Notes: generated by a model not told the origin, from the letters alone. A DNA stretch of 64,000 nt from JBFXJF01 sp050175155 (GCA_050175155.1 JBFXJF010000005.1:71929-135928), one strand, 5' to 3'; shown: positions 52,490 to 61,725, counted from the stretch's first letter. A program made the numbers and translations.

Positions 52490-53494
52490 CTAACGATACC
52501 TAATTCTTGGATCTACAAAAGAATATAGTATATCAACAATAAGATTAACTAAAACAAAAATTATAGCTATAACTAATATCCCAGATTGAATAACCGGATA
52601 ATCGCGGTAAGCTATTGCATCGTATAAATACTTACCAACACCTGGCCATGCAAAGATTGTTTCTGTTAATATTGCTCCACCTAATAAAAATCCCGTTTGC
52701 AAGCCTATAACAGTCATAACCGGTATTGCAGCATTCTTTAATGCATGCTTATATACCAAAAAGAATTGACCGACTCCCTTAGCTCTTGCTGTTCTAATAT
52801 AATCTGAACGCATTACCTCTATCATACTAGAACGAGTCATCCTAGCTATTATTGCCATAGGTATAGTTCCTAACGCAATTCCCGGTAATAACAAATGACT
52901 AAGTACTTCTTTAAAACCATCAAAGTCTCCTACTATCAAGGTATCAATTAATAATAAGTTAGTGATTGGCTGAACAGAACTAACCACATCTGTTCTACCC
53001 ATAGAGGGCAAGAGATGCAACTCCTGAGCAAATATCCATTGCTCCATTAATCCTAACCAAAAGATTGGCATTGATACACCTATTAGTGCAACAAGCATGG
53101 CTATATAATCAAACCAAGAATTTTGCTTCCAGGCGGCTATTATCCCCGCATTAACACCTATTATAACTGCAAAAGTCATCGCAAAAAAAGTAAGCTCAAT
53201 AGTTGCTGCTAAATAAGGTTTAATTTCCTTAGATATCGGAACTTTTGTTTTTATCGAAGTTCCCATATCACCAGTTACCAAACCTGTCATATATTTTGTG
53301 TATTGTATGTGTAAAGGATCATTTAATCCTAAATTTTCTCGCATATTCTCCAAAGTTTCTTGAGATGCCTTCTCACCAAGTATTGCTTTAGCTGGATCCC
53401 CAGGTATTAAATGAACTATCGAAAAAACTAATAGGGACATCCCTATAAGAACTGGTACTAGCATTAAGATACGACGAATAATGTATGATATCAT
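52490..53494 (-). CDS. Peptide ABC transporter permease (DppB/OppB)
   Basis: A 334-residue permease with six to seven spans. The start MISYIIRRILMLVPVLIGMS is typical, then the loop GDPAKAILGEKASQETLENMRENLGL, and the coupling helix YIRTARAKGVGQFFLVYKHALKN. It sits between the binding protein and DppC. A hairpin in the 73-base gap after the binding protein gene may lower permease expression relative to it. Confidence 0.93.
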   Translation of the reverse strand: MISYIIRRILMLVPVLIGMSLLVFSIVHLIPGDPAKAILGEKASQETLENMRENLGLNDPLHIQYTKYMTGLVTGDMGTSIKTKVPISKEIKPYLAATIELTFFAMTFAVIIGVNAGIIAAWKQNSWFDYIAMLVALIGVSMPIFWLGLMEQWIFAQELHLLPSMGRTDVVSSVQPITNLLLIDTLIVGDFDGFKEVLSHLLLPGIALGTIPMAIIARMTRSSMIEVMRSDYIRTARAKGVGQFFLVYKHALKNAAIPVMTVIGLQTGFLLGGAILTETIFAWPGVGKYLYDAIAYRDYPVIQSGILVIAIIFVLVNLIVDILYSFVDPRIRYR

Positions 53495-53532
53495 GTTTTC
53501 ATCCCCAATATAGTTGTTCTTTTAATATTGGA

Positions 53533-53561
53533 AGAAAAGGGTAGGAGTCCTACCCTTTTCT
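53533..53561 (-). terminator. Intercistronic hairpin behind the binding-protein gene
   Basis: The near-perfect palindrome AGAAAAGGGTAGGA and TCCTACCCTTTTCT lies six bases after the stop. Such hairpins often act as partial terminators or RNA stabilisers that let binding protein exceed permease. Confidence 0.65.
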
Positions 53562-53567
53562 AATTAA

Positions 53568-55193
53568 TTATTTAAAATACACTTGTGCAAATTTGTCTGT
53601 ACCTGTTGGATGAGGTACATAGTCAGCAAGATTATTCTTTCCTATGATAGGAGGTGTAGAATGTACCAAAGGAATCCATGGTGCATCTTCGTGAATAATC
53701 ACTTGTGCTTCCTCATACAATGCAGTTCTTACTGCAATATCACTAGCTTGTTGAGCTTCGATTAAAATATCATGTAATTCTTGATTCTTATAGAACGCTA
53801 TGTTACCAGCATCTGGTATTCTAGCATTGTCTTGATCTAATAATACATAGATAAAGTTATCTGGATCTCCATTATCACCTGTCCAACCTAAGAAGGCCAT
53901 AGTATGTTCGCCCTTACCTGTTAAATCAAGATAAGTACCCCACTCTTCAGTTCTTAAGGTAGTAGTTACACCAATCTTAGCAAAATCTGCTTGCATTGCT
54001 TCAGCAATCTTTTTACCTTGAGGTATATATGGTCTTGGTACAGGCATATACCAGAATTCGGTCTCAAAGCCATTTGGATATCCAGCTTCAGCTAATAACG
54101 CCTTTGCTTTTTCTAAATCATATTCATAATCTACTATATCATCATTGTAACCCCAAAGTTGTGGTGGCAATGGATTTTTAGCTGGTTCAGCTAAACCATT
54201 ATAAAATGCATCGATTAACCCTTGTTTGTCAACAGCCATATTCAAAGCTTGACGTACTTTTGGATCATCAAAAGGTTCTTTTTCAGTATTAAACGCTAAA
54301 TAGCCAACGTTCATACTTGGGCGTAACCATACATTTAAATCAGCATTTGCTTCAGCAGTAGTTACGTCATTTGGATTTGCACCATCCATTAAATCAATTT
54401 CTCCACTCTGTAATGCAATAAAACGAGCTGAATTATCTGGAATGGATTTAAAAATTAGTTGTTCTAATTTTGGTAGACCTTCTTGATAATAATTAGGGTT
54501 TTTATTTAATACTACTTTATCGTTACGTACCCATTCTCCGAAAACAAATGCTCCAGTACCTACTGGGTGTTCACCAAATGCTTCTCCCCATTGTTCAACA
54601 GCAGTTGGAGAAGCAATTCCAAATGCAGCCATTGCTACGTTACTTAAAAATGGACCTTGAGGGAAATTAAGGTGAAATTCAACTGTATAATCGCCAGTAG
54701 CAACTACTTCGGAAATTACATGCCCTTCGTCACCTTTATATCCACCAAACATATATCCGTAGTAAGGAAAATCACCTTGATGTGAAGGATGTGCAGGATC
54801 CATCCAACGATTAAAGTTGAATACTACTGCATCAGCATTAAAATCAGTTCCATCATGGAATTTCACACCTTCTAGCAGTTGGAACGTCCATACTAAACCA
54901 TCTTCTGAAGATTCCCAACTTGTTGCTAGTCCAGGTACTAAATCAGTTGTACCTTCTGCATAATTAATTAAAGTATCAAAAATGTTTGTTGTAACATTAA
55001 GAGATTCACCATCAGTTACATTTGCTGGGTCTAATGAAACAGAGTCTCCGCCTCTACCAAAGATTAGAGTTGTTTTCTCCTCAGCTGGTGCCGCAGGTGT
55101 TTCAGTTGCTGGTTCGTCACTGCTACCGCAACCTGTAAGACCTAATGTAAATACTAATGATATCAATACCAAAATAATAAATCCTTTTTTCAT
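53568..55193 (-). CDS. Peptide-binding lipoprotein (DppA/OppA-like)
   Basis: A 541-residue family 5 solute-binding protein. The signal ends at the lipobox LGLTGC (Cys near residue 22), and an AT/EP-rich linker follows (SSDEPATETPAAPAEE). Typical family blocks are GGDSVSLDPANVTDGESLNV, WTFQLLEGVKFHDGTDFNADAVVF, VRQALNMAVDKQGLI and NPLPPQLWGYND. It captures peptides outside the membrane for the DppBC channel. Its position between the ATPase genes and the permeases is unusual for dpp but common in clostridia. Confidence 0.93.
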   Translation of the reverse strand: MKKGFIILVLISLVFTLGLTGCGSSDEPATETPAAPAEEKTTLIFGRGGDSVSLDPANVTDGESLNVTTNIFDTLINYAEGTTDLVPGLATSWESSEDGLVWTFQLLEGVKFHDGTDFNADAVVFNFNRWMDPAHPSHQGDFPYYGYMFGGYKGDEGHVISEVVATGDYTVEFHLNFPQGPFLSNVAMAAFGIASPTAVEQWGEAFGEHPVGTGAFVFGEWVRNDKVVLNKNPNYYQEGLPKLEQLIFKSIPDNSARFIALQSGEIDLMDGANPNDVTTAEANADLNVWLRPSMNVGYLAFNTEKEPFDDPKVRQALNMAVDKQGLIDAFYNGLAEPAKNPLPPQLWGYNDDIVDYEYDLEKAKALLAEAGYPNGFETEFWYMPVPRPYIPQGKKIAEAMQADFAKIGVTTTLRTEEWGTYLDLTGKGEHTMAFLGWTGDNGDPDNFIYVLLDQDNARIPDAGNIAFYKNQELHDILIEAQQASDIAVRTALYEEAQVIIHEDAPWIPLVHSTPPIIGKNNLADYVPHPTGTDKFAQVYFK

Positions 55194-55272
55194 TAATAAG
55201 CCCCCTTATAGTTATAAATATATTTTCAAAAAAACAAATTCTTTTTATCTCCCCCTTTCATTTAATTATTTA

Positions 55273-56238
55273 CTATATTAGATGACATGCTACTATATGG
55301 TTATTTCCTACATCGCGAAATTCAGGTCGTTCCTCTACACATATATCCATTTTATATTTACATCTAGTATGAAATTTACAGCCAGATGGCGGATTAGCTG
55401 GACTAGGTACATCACCTGATAATAATATTCTATTCTGTTTAATATCTGGATCAGGTTCAGGAACTGCTGATAATAAAGCCTGTGTATAAGGATGAAGTGG
55501 GTTATTATATAATTCCTCTTTATCTGAGAATTCCACTAAAGCTCCTAAATACATAACACCTACACGATCTGAGATGTGTCTAACTACGCTTAGATCATGT
55601 GAAATAAAAATATATGTTAAGTTAAATTGTTCCTGTAAATCTTCTAATAAGTTTATTACTTGTGATTGTATTGATACATCAAGTGCAGATACAGGCTCGT
55701 CCGCAATAATTATTTTTGGATTTAATGCCAAGGCCCTTGCTATACCTATTCTCTGCCGCTGACCACCGCTAAATTGATGTGGGTATCGTGATGCTTGATT
55801 TTTATTTAAACCAACAATTTCAAGCAAATCAAAAACTTTATCTCTTCTATCACTTTTGTTCCCATAATTATGTACTATAAGAGGTTCCTCTAAAATCTTT
55901 TGTACAGTTTGTCTCGGATTTAATGATGCATAAGGGTCTTGGAATATTATTTGTAAATCTTTGCGCTTTATTCTCATTTCTTCATTACTTATTTTAGTTA
56001 AATCTTTTCCTTCGAAAAAAATATTCCCTTCTGTCGGTTCGATTAGTCGAATTATAGAACGACCTGTAGTTGATTTACCGCATCCGCTTTCTCCAACTAA
56101 AGCTATAGTTTCCCCTTTTTTTGCGTCAAATGAAATACCATCAACTGCTTTAACATAGCCAATCTTTTTTTGAAGTATTCCCCCGTAGATTGGAAAATAT
56201 TTTTTTAGACTATTTACTCTTAATATGGCCTCTGTCAT
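55273..56238 (-). CDS. Peptide ABC transporter ATPase (OppF/DppF)
   Basis: A 321-residue ATPase: Walker A GESGCGKSTTGR near 49, the Q-loop IIFQDPYASLNPRQT, signature FSGGQRQRIGIARAL, Walker B IIIADEPVSALDVS and the switch ISHDLSVV. The C-terminal OPPF domain has CKFHTRCKYKMDIC with clustered cysteines, as in the family. Its start overlaps the OppD stop (ATGA), so the two ATPases are translationally coupled and should form a heterodimer. Confidence 0.94.
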   Translation of the reverse strand: MTEAILRVNSLKKYFPIYGGILQKKIGYVKAVDGISFDAKKGETIALVGESGCGKSTTGRSIIRLIEPTEGNIFFEGKDLTKISNEEMRIKRKDLQIIFQDPYASLNPRQTVQKILEEPLIVHNYGNKSDRRDKVFDLLEIVGLNKNQASRYPHQFSGGQRQRIGIARALALNPKIIIADEPVSALDVSIQSQVINLLEDLQEQFNLTYIFISHDLSVVRHISDRVGVMYLGALVEFSDKEELYNNPLHPYTQALLSAVPEPDPDIKQNRILLSGDVPSPANPPSGCKFHTRCKYKMDICVEERPEFRDVGNNHIVACHLI

Positions 56239-57236
56239 ACTGATGCCCCCTCAAAAGTTGTAAGATCTTTCTCTTCTAACCAGCATCTGAATATATGTCC
56301 ATCTTCTACGACTTTCAGTTCTGGAGCTTCTTTATGACACTTGTCCATTGCATATTCACATCGAGGTGCAAAACTACAACCCTCGGGCATCTCATTTATA
56401 CTTGGAACATTTCCAGGTATAGAGTACAACCTCTTCATACCTCCGATTAATCTAGGTGTAGACTTAATTAATCCTTTAGTATACGGATGTTTGGGATTAT
56501 GAAAAATAGTTCTGACATTTGCCTCTTCAACCACTTTGCCAGCGTACATTACAATTACCCTGTCACACATTTCAGCAACTACTCCAAGATCATGAGTTAC
56601 TAATATAATTGAAGTATCGTGCTCAAACTTTAATTTTTTCATTAAATCTAGTATCTGTGCCTGAATTGTTACGTCTAATGCAGTTGTAGGCTCGTCCGCA
56701 ATAAGAATTGATGGATTGCATGATAGTGCCATAGCAATCATAACCCTTTGTCGCATACCTCCAGATAATTGATGTGGATATTCATTTAATATTTTATCAG
56801 CTCTTGGTATGCCAACACGTTCTAGCATCCTAATGGCATATTCTTTCGACTCTTTTTTAGTTAATGAAAAATGGATTTTAATAGCTTCTAACATTTGATT
56901 ACCTATCGTAAATACTGGGTTTAATGAAGTCATTGGTTCCTGAAAGATCATTGCAATTTCTTTACCACGTAGTTTTCTCATATCCTTTTCTGGGAGATTG
57001 ACTAACTCCTGATCTTTATACTTCACAGAGCCTTCAACTTTACCAGATGGTTTAGCTATTAAACCAATAATAGATAGCGAAGTTACGCTTTTGCCACTAC
57101 CAGATTCACCAACTATTCCTAAGGTCTCCCCAGTTTTTAATACAAAAGTAACACCATCAACTGCTACCGATGTGCTTTTATCTGAGCTAAAACTTGTTTT
57201 AAGTTTCGTTACTTCTAAAACGTTTTCTCTGTCCAA
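56235..57236 (-). CDS. Peptide ABC transporter ATPase (OppD/DppD)
   Basis: A 333-residue ATPase from the TTG at 57234-57236, which has TAGGTGA about five bases upstream; a GTG three codons earlier is the alternative. Walker A is GESGSGKSVTSL, the Q-loop MIFQEPMTSLNPVF, signature LSGGMRQRVMIAMAL, Walker B ILIADEPTTALDVT and the switch VTHDLGVV. The C-terminal OPPD domain has CSFAPRCEYAMDKC. It is the first gene of the operon, behind the promoter at 57314-57342. Confidence 0.92.
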   Translation of the reverse strand: MDRENVLEVTKLKTSFSSDKSTSVAVDGVTFVLKTGETLGIVGESGSGKSVTSLSIIGLIAKPSGKVEGSVKYKDQELVNLPEKDMRKLRGKEIAMIFQEPMTSLNPVFTIGNQMLEAIKIHFSLTKKESKEYAIRMLERVGIPRADKILNEYPHQLSGGMRQRVMIAMALSCNPSILIADEPTTALDVTIQAQILDLMKKLKFEHDTSIILVTHDLGVVAEMCDRVIVMYAGKVVEEANVRTIFHNPKHPYTKGLIKSTPRLIGGMKRLYSIPGNVPSINEMPEGCSFAPRCEYAMDKCHKEAPELKVVEDGHIFRCWLEEKDLTTFEGASV

Positions 57237-57313
57237 TATGGTCACCTACTTTTCAAGTGCGTAGCGAAAGTATTTATTAGATTAAACCTATTATTGTTTA
57301 GAACCTAATTTTA

Positions 57314-57342
57314 ATACTATTTTAAATTTTCTATATCGTCAA
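57314..57342 (-). promoter_or_regulatory. Promoter of the peptide transporter operon
   Basis: On the minus strand TTGACG (57342-57337) and TAGTAT (57319-57314) are 17 bases apart, about 70 bases before the start codon. Confidence 0.5.
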
Positions 57343-57405
57343 GAAATTTATAGAATTTTCAATATATTTCAAATAATTAATTATTTAATAATTTGTAAAT
57401 AGACA

Positions 57406-58221
57406 TTAATTTGATATTGCCGGATAAAACTCTTCCAACCCCAGTACGGGGAACTCTTCAGATGAATTTGATGAAGCCGGTTTAGATTCCATCTCAATTT
57501 GACTACTCGGAATTATTGTTTCGGGAAATATTTGGATAGGTAATGCTCCTGAATTACTCGTGTCTCCATAATAAGTACCTTTTCCATCATAATAGAATTG
57601 TGGTACTTCTCCGAATACCTGTGACTGTACGATAGGAATTGATGACTTGATTACCGTTGATTCTGTTACAAAAGGGATTACAACCTGCACTTCAGCTTGG
57701 ATATCAATTAATACAGTCATTATTACAACATTTATTCCGGCATTCTGATATTCAGCCCTAGGACTAACCTTTACTGATCCAACAGGTATAATAGATATTG
57801 GAATTGTTGGTCCCATATTTCCCAATATATCACTATTAAGAACTGCCCCAAATTGTATTGACTCCTCCAATTTTTCCAATTCATTTAAGGTCTCTTCAAT
57901 TCTCTTAGTAGTTTCTCCAACTATGCTTGCAAATTCGCTATAATTAAAAACTGCTGCTCTGACATTTCCATTCTCGTCTAATTCAAATTGAATTAAATCT
58001 TTAAAATTGGTTTTACCTGCTATCTCAATCGAAATTGCATCATTAATTACATTAGTTGCAATTTGCTTTACTCTAGTTTTTGCGATATTTATTAATATCG
58101 GTTCTAGTTGGCTCTCAATATAAATAAATGATATTATAATTATACTGATGAATATTAGCATATAACTAAGCATTTTAGCCCTTTTACTTAGATTAAGTTT
58201 TTTCTTCCCCCATCTTGGCAT
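57406..58221 (-). CDS. yunB: Sporulation protein YunB
   Basis: A 271-residue protein: a basic N-terminus (MPRWGKKKLNLSKRAK), one span (MLSYMLIFISIIIISFIYIES, about 18-38), then an outward-facing YunB domain with KQIATNVINDAISIEI, FNYSEFASIVGETTKRIE, VSPRAEYQNAGINVVIMTVLI and IPIVQSQVFGEVPQFYYDG. B. subtilis yunB is a sigma-E gene needed for efficient sporulation. The Ser-rich C-terminal tail (about 240-271) is specific to this protein. It is divergent from thyX. Confidence 0.88.
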   Translation of the reverse strand: MPRWGKKKLNLSKRAKMLSYMLIFISIIIISFIYIESQLEPILINIAKTRVKQIATNVINDAISIEIAGKTNFKDLIQFELDENGNVRAAVFNYSEFASIVGETTKRIEETLNELEKLEESIQFGAVLNSDILGNMGPTIPISIIPVGSVKVSPRAEYQNAGINVVIMTVLIDIQAEVQVVIPFVTESTVIKSSIPIVQSQVFGEVPQFYYDGKGTYYGDTSNSGALPIQIFPETIIPSSQIEMESKPASSNSSEEFPVLGLEEFYPAISN

Positions 58222-58338
58222 GCTAATCTCCCCCTAAGTAAATTCTATTCTTTAATTTAGACAACTGAACTTTTTACTTAATTATTTTTATACAAAAGGA
58301 AAATATTCTGTTAAAATCAATTAATGGGGGTTAAAAAA

Positions 58339-59106
58339 ATGTCTATAGATTTTAAATATAATGGGGTTGAATATTCAAATTTAGTCGATTTGGCAAGAGC
58401 CTTGCCATTAAATTCAGCAAAATTGGTTCAATGGACTGAGGATTCAGATAGATTCGCCGCTGAGGCTGGATCTCTTTGTTATGAAAGTAAACCGCATCTT
58501 GGTATAGTTAATCATTGCCGTGATAGTGGTCATAATACTGTTCTTGAGCATAATATTTTCACTTTTGTTAAGAAAGTTCCAATATTCGTTGCTAGGCAAG
58601 ATATGAGGGCTAGACACGCTACATTTGATGAAAGAAGTCTTCGTTATGTTAGATTGGACAATGGAGGCTTTGAATATTATATACCTCCTAGTTTGAAGGA
58701 ATTAGGAAGGGAACAAGAGTTGGCTCAGTGGATTGGTCACCATGAAAAAGCCTTTGAACTGTACAGTCGCTATACTGAAGAGGAAATTATGGAGAATGAA
58801 CATGCAAGATCGATTCTTCCGCTTGGAATTGCTACTATTTACGCAGATTCAAGAAACGCAATTGGTTGGAGACATCATATTATGAAGAGACTTTGCTTGC
58901 GGGCACAAACCGAAATCAGATTATTATACCGTTCTATCACTAATCAATTAATAGAAAAATCCCCAAGATTATTTGAAGATATTAATATGCCCTGCTACAT
59001 GAAGCAAGGTTGTACAGAGACAAAACCATGCGGACTAATTGAACTTGATCAAAACACAAAACGCGCACTAAACTATGAGGGAAAATTAAATCAGAAAATT
59101 TTCTAG
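58339..59106 (+). CDS. Flavin-dependent thymidylate synthase-like protein (ThyX, variant motif)
   Basis: A 255-residue ThyX-fold protein: HNTVLEHNIFTFVKKVPIFVARQ near 55-77 matches the family, followed by MRARHATFDERSLRYV where ThyX has R-H-R-x2-S-x-N-E-x-S-x-R-Y. Thus the RHR becomes RAR, Ser becomes Thr and Asn becomes Asp. The C-terminal half keeps LRAQTEIRLLYRSI, with the family's Arg/Gln. ThyX methylates dUMP using methylene-tetrahydrofolate and FAD. The changes could alter folate or FAD handling. The end has three cysteines (CYMKQGCTETKPC). The ATG at 58339 has GGGGG upstream. The stop codon lies within a repeat copy. Confidence 0.75.
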   Translation: MSIDFKYNGVEYSNLVDLARALPLNSAKLVQWTEDSDRFAAEAGSLCYESKPHLGIVNHCRDSGHNTVLEHNIFTFVKKVPIFVARQDMRARHATFDERSLRYVRLDNGGFEYYIPPSLKELGREQELAQWIGHHEKAFELYSRYTEEEIMENEHARSILPLGIATIYADSRNAIGWRHHIMKRLCLRAQTEIRLLYRSITNQLIEKSPRLFEDINMPCYMKQGCTETKPCGLIELDQNTKRALNYEGKLNQKIF

Positions 59107-59195
59107 TTCAAGGCACGCTCAAATCGAGGAACGGAGCTTACTTCGTAAGTGAGTACCGCAGATTTGGGCAGTAACGCTGAAATAGGATATTTTTA
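59102..59195. repeat. Interspersed repeat, copy C (left end shortened, fused to thyX stop)
   Basis: From TCTAGTTCAAGGCACG to GAAATAGGATATTTTTAT it is nearly identical to copy D, differing by one substitution and one indel over about 95 bases. The left inverted end lacks ACTGTAG (AAATCAG is followed directly by AAAATTTTCTAG). The thyX stop codon TAG at 59104-59106 is therefore part of the repeat. Confidence 0.85.
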
Positions 59196-59205
59196 TATAA
59201 TAAAT

Positions 59206-59324
59206 CAGACTGTAGAAAATGTTCTAGTTCAAGGCACGCTCAAATCGAGGAACGGAGCTTACTTCGTAAGTGAGTACCGCAGATTTGGGCAGTAACGCAG
59301 AAATAGGATATTTTATACAGTCTG
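59206..59324. repeat. Interspersed repeat, copy D (complete, 119 bp)
   Basis: The terminal inverted repeats CAGACTGTAGAAAAT and ATTTTATACAGTCTG match at 14 of 15 positions. The inner part holds CTTACTTCGTAAG, a small hairpin, and a GAAATAGGATATTTT end. It fills the gap between thyX and the HD-GYP gene, ending two bases before that gene's stop. Copies C and D form a direct tandem. Confidence 0.88.
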
Positions 59325-59326
59325 AT

Positions 59327-60415
59327 CTAGAAATTGGCGCATTCAACTATAACCTTCGACAATACCTTAGTAAGATCTATTTCATAAAATTCCTTTAATT
59401 CCCCTAATTCTTCATTTTCTAACACCCGAACAACTGGTCTTGAGGGGAATTGATTATTAATATCTACTACTATCCCACTCTCACCACTACTTAATTTTAC
59501 GTTAGTTCCAATAGGATATATTGCCACTGTATTCTTAAAAATTTCTACCAACTCTATATCAAAATCCTCATTAACCCCTGTAAATAAAAGTTCTAATGCT
59601 TCATGGGGAAGTTTTGGTTTTTTATATACCCTTTCACTAGTTACAGCATCATATACATCTGCAATAGCAACTATTTTTGCATAGATATGGATTTCCTTAT
59701 TTCTTAAACCCCTAGGATATCCTGAACCATTTAATCTCTCATGGTGTTGGAATGCACAGTGTGCAGAAGACAATGGTATCCCATATTCTTTGCGAAGTAT
59801 TTCAAATCCAGCTTCAGAATGACCCCTTACCAGCTCGTATTCCTTTTCTGTCAATTCACTCGGCTTCCCCAATACTTCAATTGGTATTATCGTCTTTCCA
59901 ATATCATGCAACAAGGCCCCCAATCCTAATTCTACTAATTGATTTTGGTTTAACCCTTTTGCAATTCCAATGGTAATAGAGTACAAAGAAACATTAAGTG
60001 AATGATTATACAAATATGTGTCTTTCGCATATATAGAAGATAACATTAACATTGCATCTTTGTTTGATTTTAAATCAATTATAATCATATTTAGAACTGA
60101 TTTAAATGTCTCTGCTAAATTTCCCCGCATTACTGGTTTTAGAATTAACTTTTCATTATATAATTCTTCAAAAGTATTTTTAATTGTGGATAGAGCTTTC
60201 TCCCTAGTCTTCTCTGATATAGGGTCTCCAACATTAATATCATCAGTTCTAGAATCCTCTATAAAAACAGAATCAATTCCCCTATTTTTCATTCTAGAAA
60301 TTATTAATTCAGTTAAGACCATACCCTTACTTATTAAGGTTTGCCCAATTTCATTATATACTGATTTAGCCAATATCATGCCAGGCTTACATTTTATAGT
60401 CGATATTCTCCTCAT
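59327..60415 (-). CDS. HD-GYP domain protein (probable c-di-GMP phosphodiesterase)
   Basis: A 362-residue soluble protein. An N-terminal domain (about 1-110) has MRRISTIKCKPGMILAKSVY, a DUF3391-like start. The HD-GYP domain is at about 125-300: NHSLNVSLYSITIGIA, LLHDIGKTIIPIEVLGK, VRGHSEAGFEIL, and QHHERLNGSGYPRGLRNKEI with the GYP signature. A small C-terminal strand domain follows. HD-GYP proteins usually hydrolyse c-di-GMP to GMP; all expected metal and catalytic residues are visible. The ribosome-binding site GAGAAGGGG precedes the ATG. Confidence 0.88.
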   Translation of the reverse strand: MRRISTIKCKPGMILAKSVYNEIGQTLISKGMVLTELIISRMKNRGIDSVFIEDSRTDDINVGDPISEKTREKALSTIKNTFEELYNEKLILKPVMRGNLAETFKSVLNMIIIDLKSNKDAMLMLSSIYAKDTYLYNHSLNVSLYSITIGIAKGLNQNQLVELGLGALLHDIGKTIIPIEVLGKPSELTEKEYELVRGHSEAGFEILRKEYGIPLSSAHCAFQHHERLNGSGYPRGLRNKEIHIYAKIVAIADVYDAVTSERVYKKPKLPHEALELLFTGVNEDFDIELVEIFKNTVAIYPIGTNVKLSSGESGIVVDINNQFPSRPVVRVLENEELGELKEFYEIDLTKVLSKVIVECANF

Positions 60416-60504
60416 AGAATATGTTCCCCTTCTCCTGTTGCACTATTTCACCATTACAGTATAGATAATTTCTCTTAATAAAAAAATAGTTATTTATTCC
60501 TATT

Positions 60505-60765
60505 TTAATGAAATCTATGTTCAATTCGGGACCATTTTCCTTCTATCTCGTCTATTTCTCCTTTGGCTATTCTAACCTTTAATGCCTCGATTAAATATAT
60601 ACTTAGCATTTGGTATATTTCATAATCATCCATTTCATTTATTTTGCTTAATAATTCCTCGCGTTTATGGTCTTGAAGTAGATTCAAAACTAACGCAATT
60701 GCATCTTCTTCGTTTCTGCTTAAGTGACTTTTATACATGTCATATATTTCATCAACAAAACTCAT
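60505..60765 (-). CDS. Small helical protein of unknown function (possibly DUF6154)
   Basis: An 86-residue acidic, all-helical protein: FVDEIYDMYKSHLSRNEEDAIALVLNLL, then HKREELLSKINEMDDYEIYQMLSIYLIEALK and a charged tail. The pattern (Y-E-M-Y start, then D-D-x-E-[IL]-Y-x-M-L-x-x-Y-L-I-E-A-L) recalls DUF6154 proteins of Bacillus, an assignment from memory. The ATG at 60763-60765 has AAGGTGGAG six bases upstream. It lies upstream of the HD-GYP gene on the same strand, 89 bases away. Confidence 0.6.
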   Translation of the reverse strand: MSFVDEIYDMYKSHLSRNEEDAIALVLNLLQDHKREELLSKINEMDDYEIYQMLSIYLIEALKVRIAKGEIDEIEGKWSRIEHRFH

Positions 60766-60846
60766 ATCATTCTCCACCTTAAAATTATAATCTTAATCTT
60801 TATATTCTACCCACTATGTAATTAATATATAAATTAGCCTATGTTC

Positions 60847-61659
60847 TTATAAACCTTTATAAATCATCTGAATTGCAATAATAATTATTATTACCTGCAA
60901 AATATTAATAAGAAGTCTATTGCTGATCTTTAACGAAATAAATGAACCCACTTTACCGCCTATATATGCACCAATGCCAATATAAATTACATAAGTAATT
61001 ATAATGTTTCCCAAAAAAATATGTGAAATACTACCTATAGTTGAAGACAAGAGAATTATAAACATTGAAGTAGCTGTTGCTATATGGATAGGAAAACGAA
61101 AAATAATAACCATCATTGGAACTAATATTGCGCCACCACCTATTCCCAATAGTCCAGCTAGAAAACCAGCTAATGCAGAAAGTAGTATACCAAAATATTT
61201 GTTATAACCATATTCATAAATAATACCATCTTCACCCTCAAAAAACCGAATTACATTCCACTTAAATTTAACAGGCTTTATTCTATCCTTTAATACTAAC
61301 AGATAACTTGTAAGAAGCATTATCAACCCAAACAAAATGTAAAACTGTTTTTCATTTATATATTCGCTAACTAATGAACCTAATATAACCGCAGGCCCAA
61401 CTCCAATAAAGAGAATTAAACCACTTTTGATATCAACTTTTTTATGTTTATAGTTATAGATGGTTGAAGATACTGCTGTAAAAATAATCGCCATCAGTGA
61501 TATGCCTACCGCATTTTGATGTTCTATTGGTATTGCTAATAAGCCTAGAGATTGAAGATACAGCAATGAAGGTACAATTATTATCCCCCCGCCAAGCCCT
61601 ACTAAACTACCAATTGTTCCTGCAATAATACCTAAGCTAAATAGCATTATAAATTCCAT
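60847..61659 (-). CDS. TauE/SafE-family sulfite/anion exporter
   Basis: A 270-residue membrane protein with eight to nine spans. The two family repeats each carry a glycine motif: GSLVGLGGGIIIVPSLL near 16-32 and GLLGIGGGAILVPMMV near 172-187. A charged loop (about 125-150) separates the halves. The family exports sulfite or organosulfonates or imports sulfur compounds; the substrate here is unknown. It stands as a single gene. Confidence 0.88.
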   Translation of the reverse strand: MEFIMLFSLGIIAGTIGSLVGLGGGIIIVPSLLYLQSLGLLAIPIEHQNAVGISLMAIIFTAVSSTIYNYKHKKVDIKSGLILFIGVGPAVILGSLVSEYINEKQFYILFGLIMLLTSYLLVLKDRIKPVKFKWNVIRFFEGEDGIIYEYGYNKYFGILLSALAGFLAGLLGIGGGAILVPMMVIIFRFPIHIATATSMFIILLSSTIGSISHIFLGNIIITYVIYIGIGAYIGGKVGSFISLKISNRLLINILQVIIIIIAIQMIYKGL

Positions 61660-61703
61660 ATTTACTTATCACTCCAGATATATATATGGTGCAATATACA
61701 AAA

Positions 61704-61725
61704 AGTAAACCCCTATGGGTTTACT
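61704..61725 (-). terminator. Terminator behind the DUF817 gene
   Basis: Minus-strand AGTAAACCC and GGGTTTACT around an ATAG loop, followed by TTTTTG. Confidence 0.75.
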
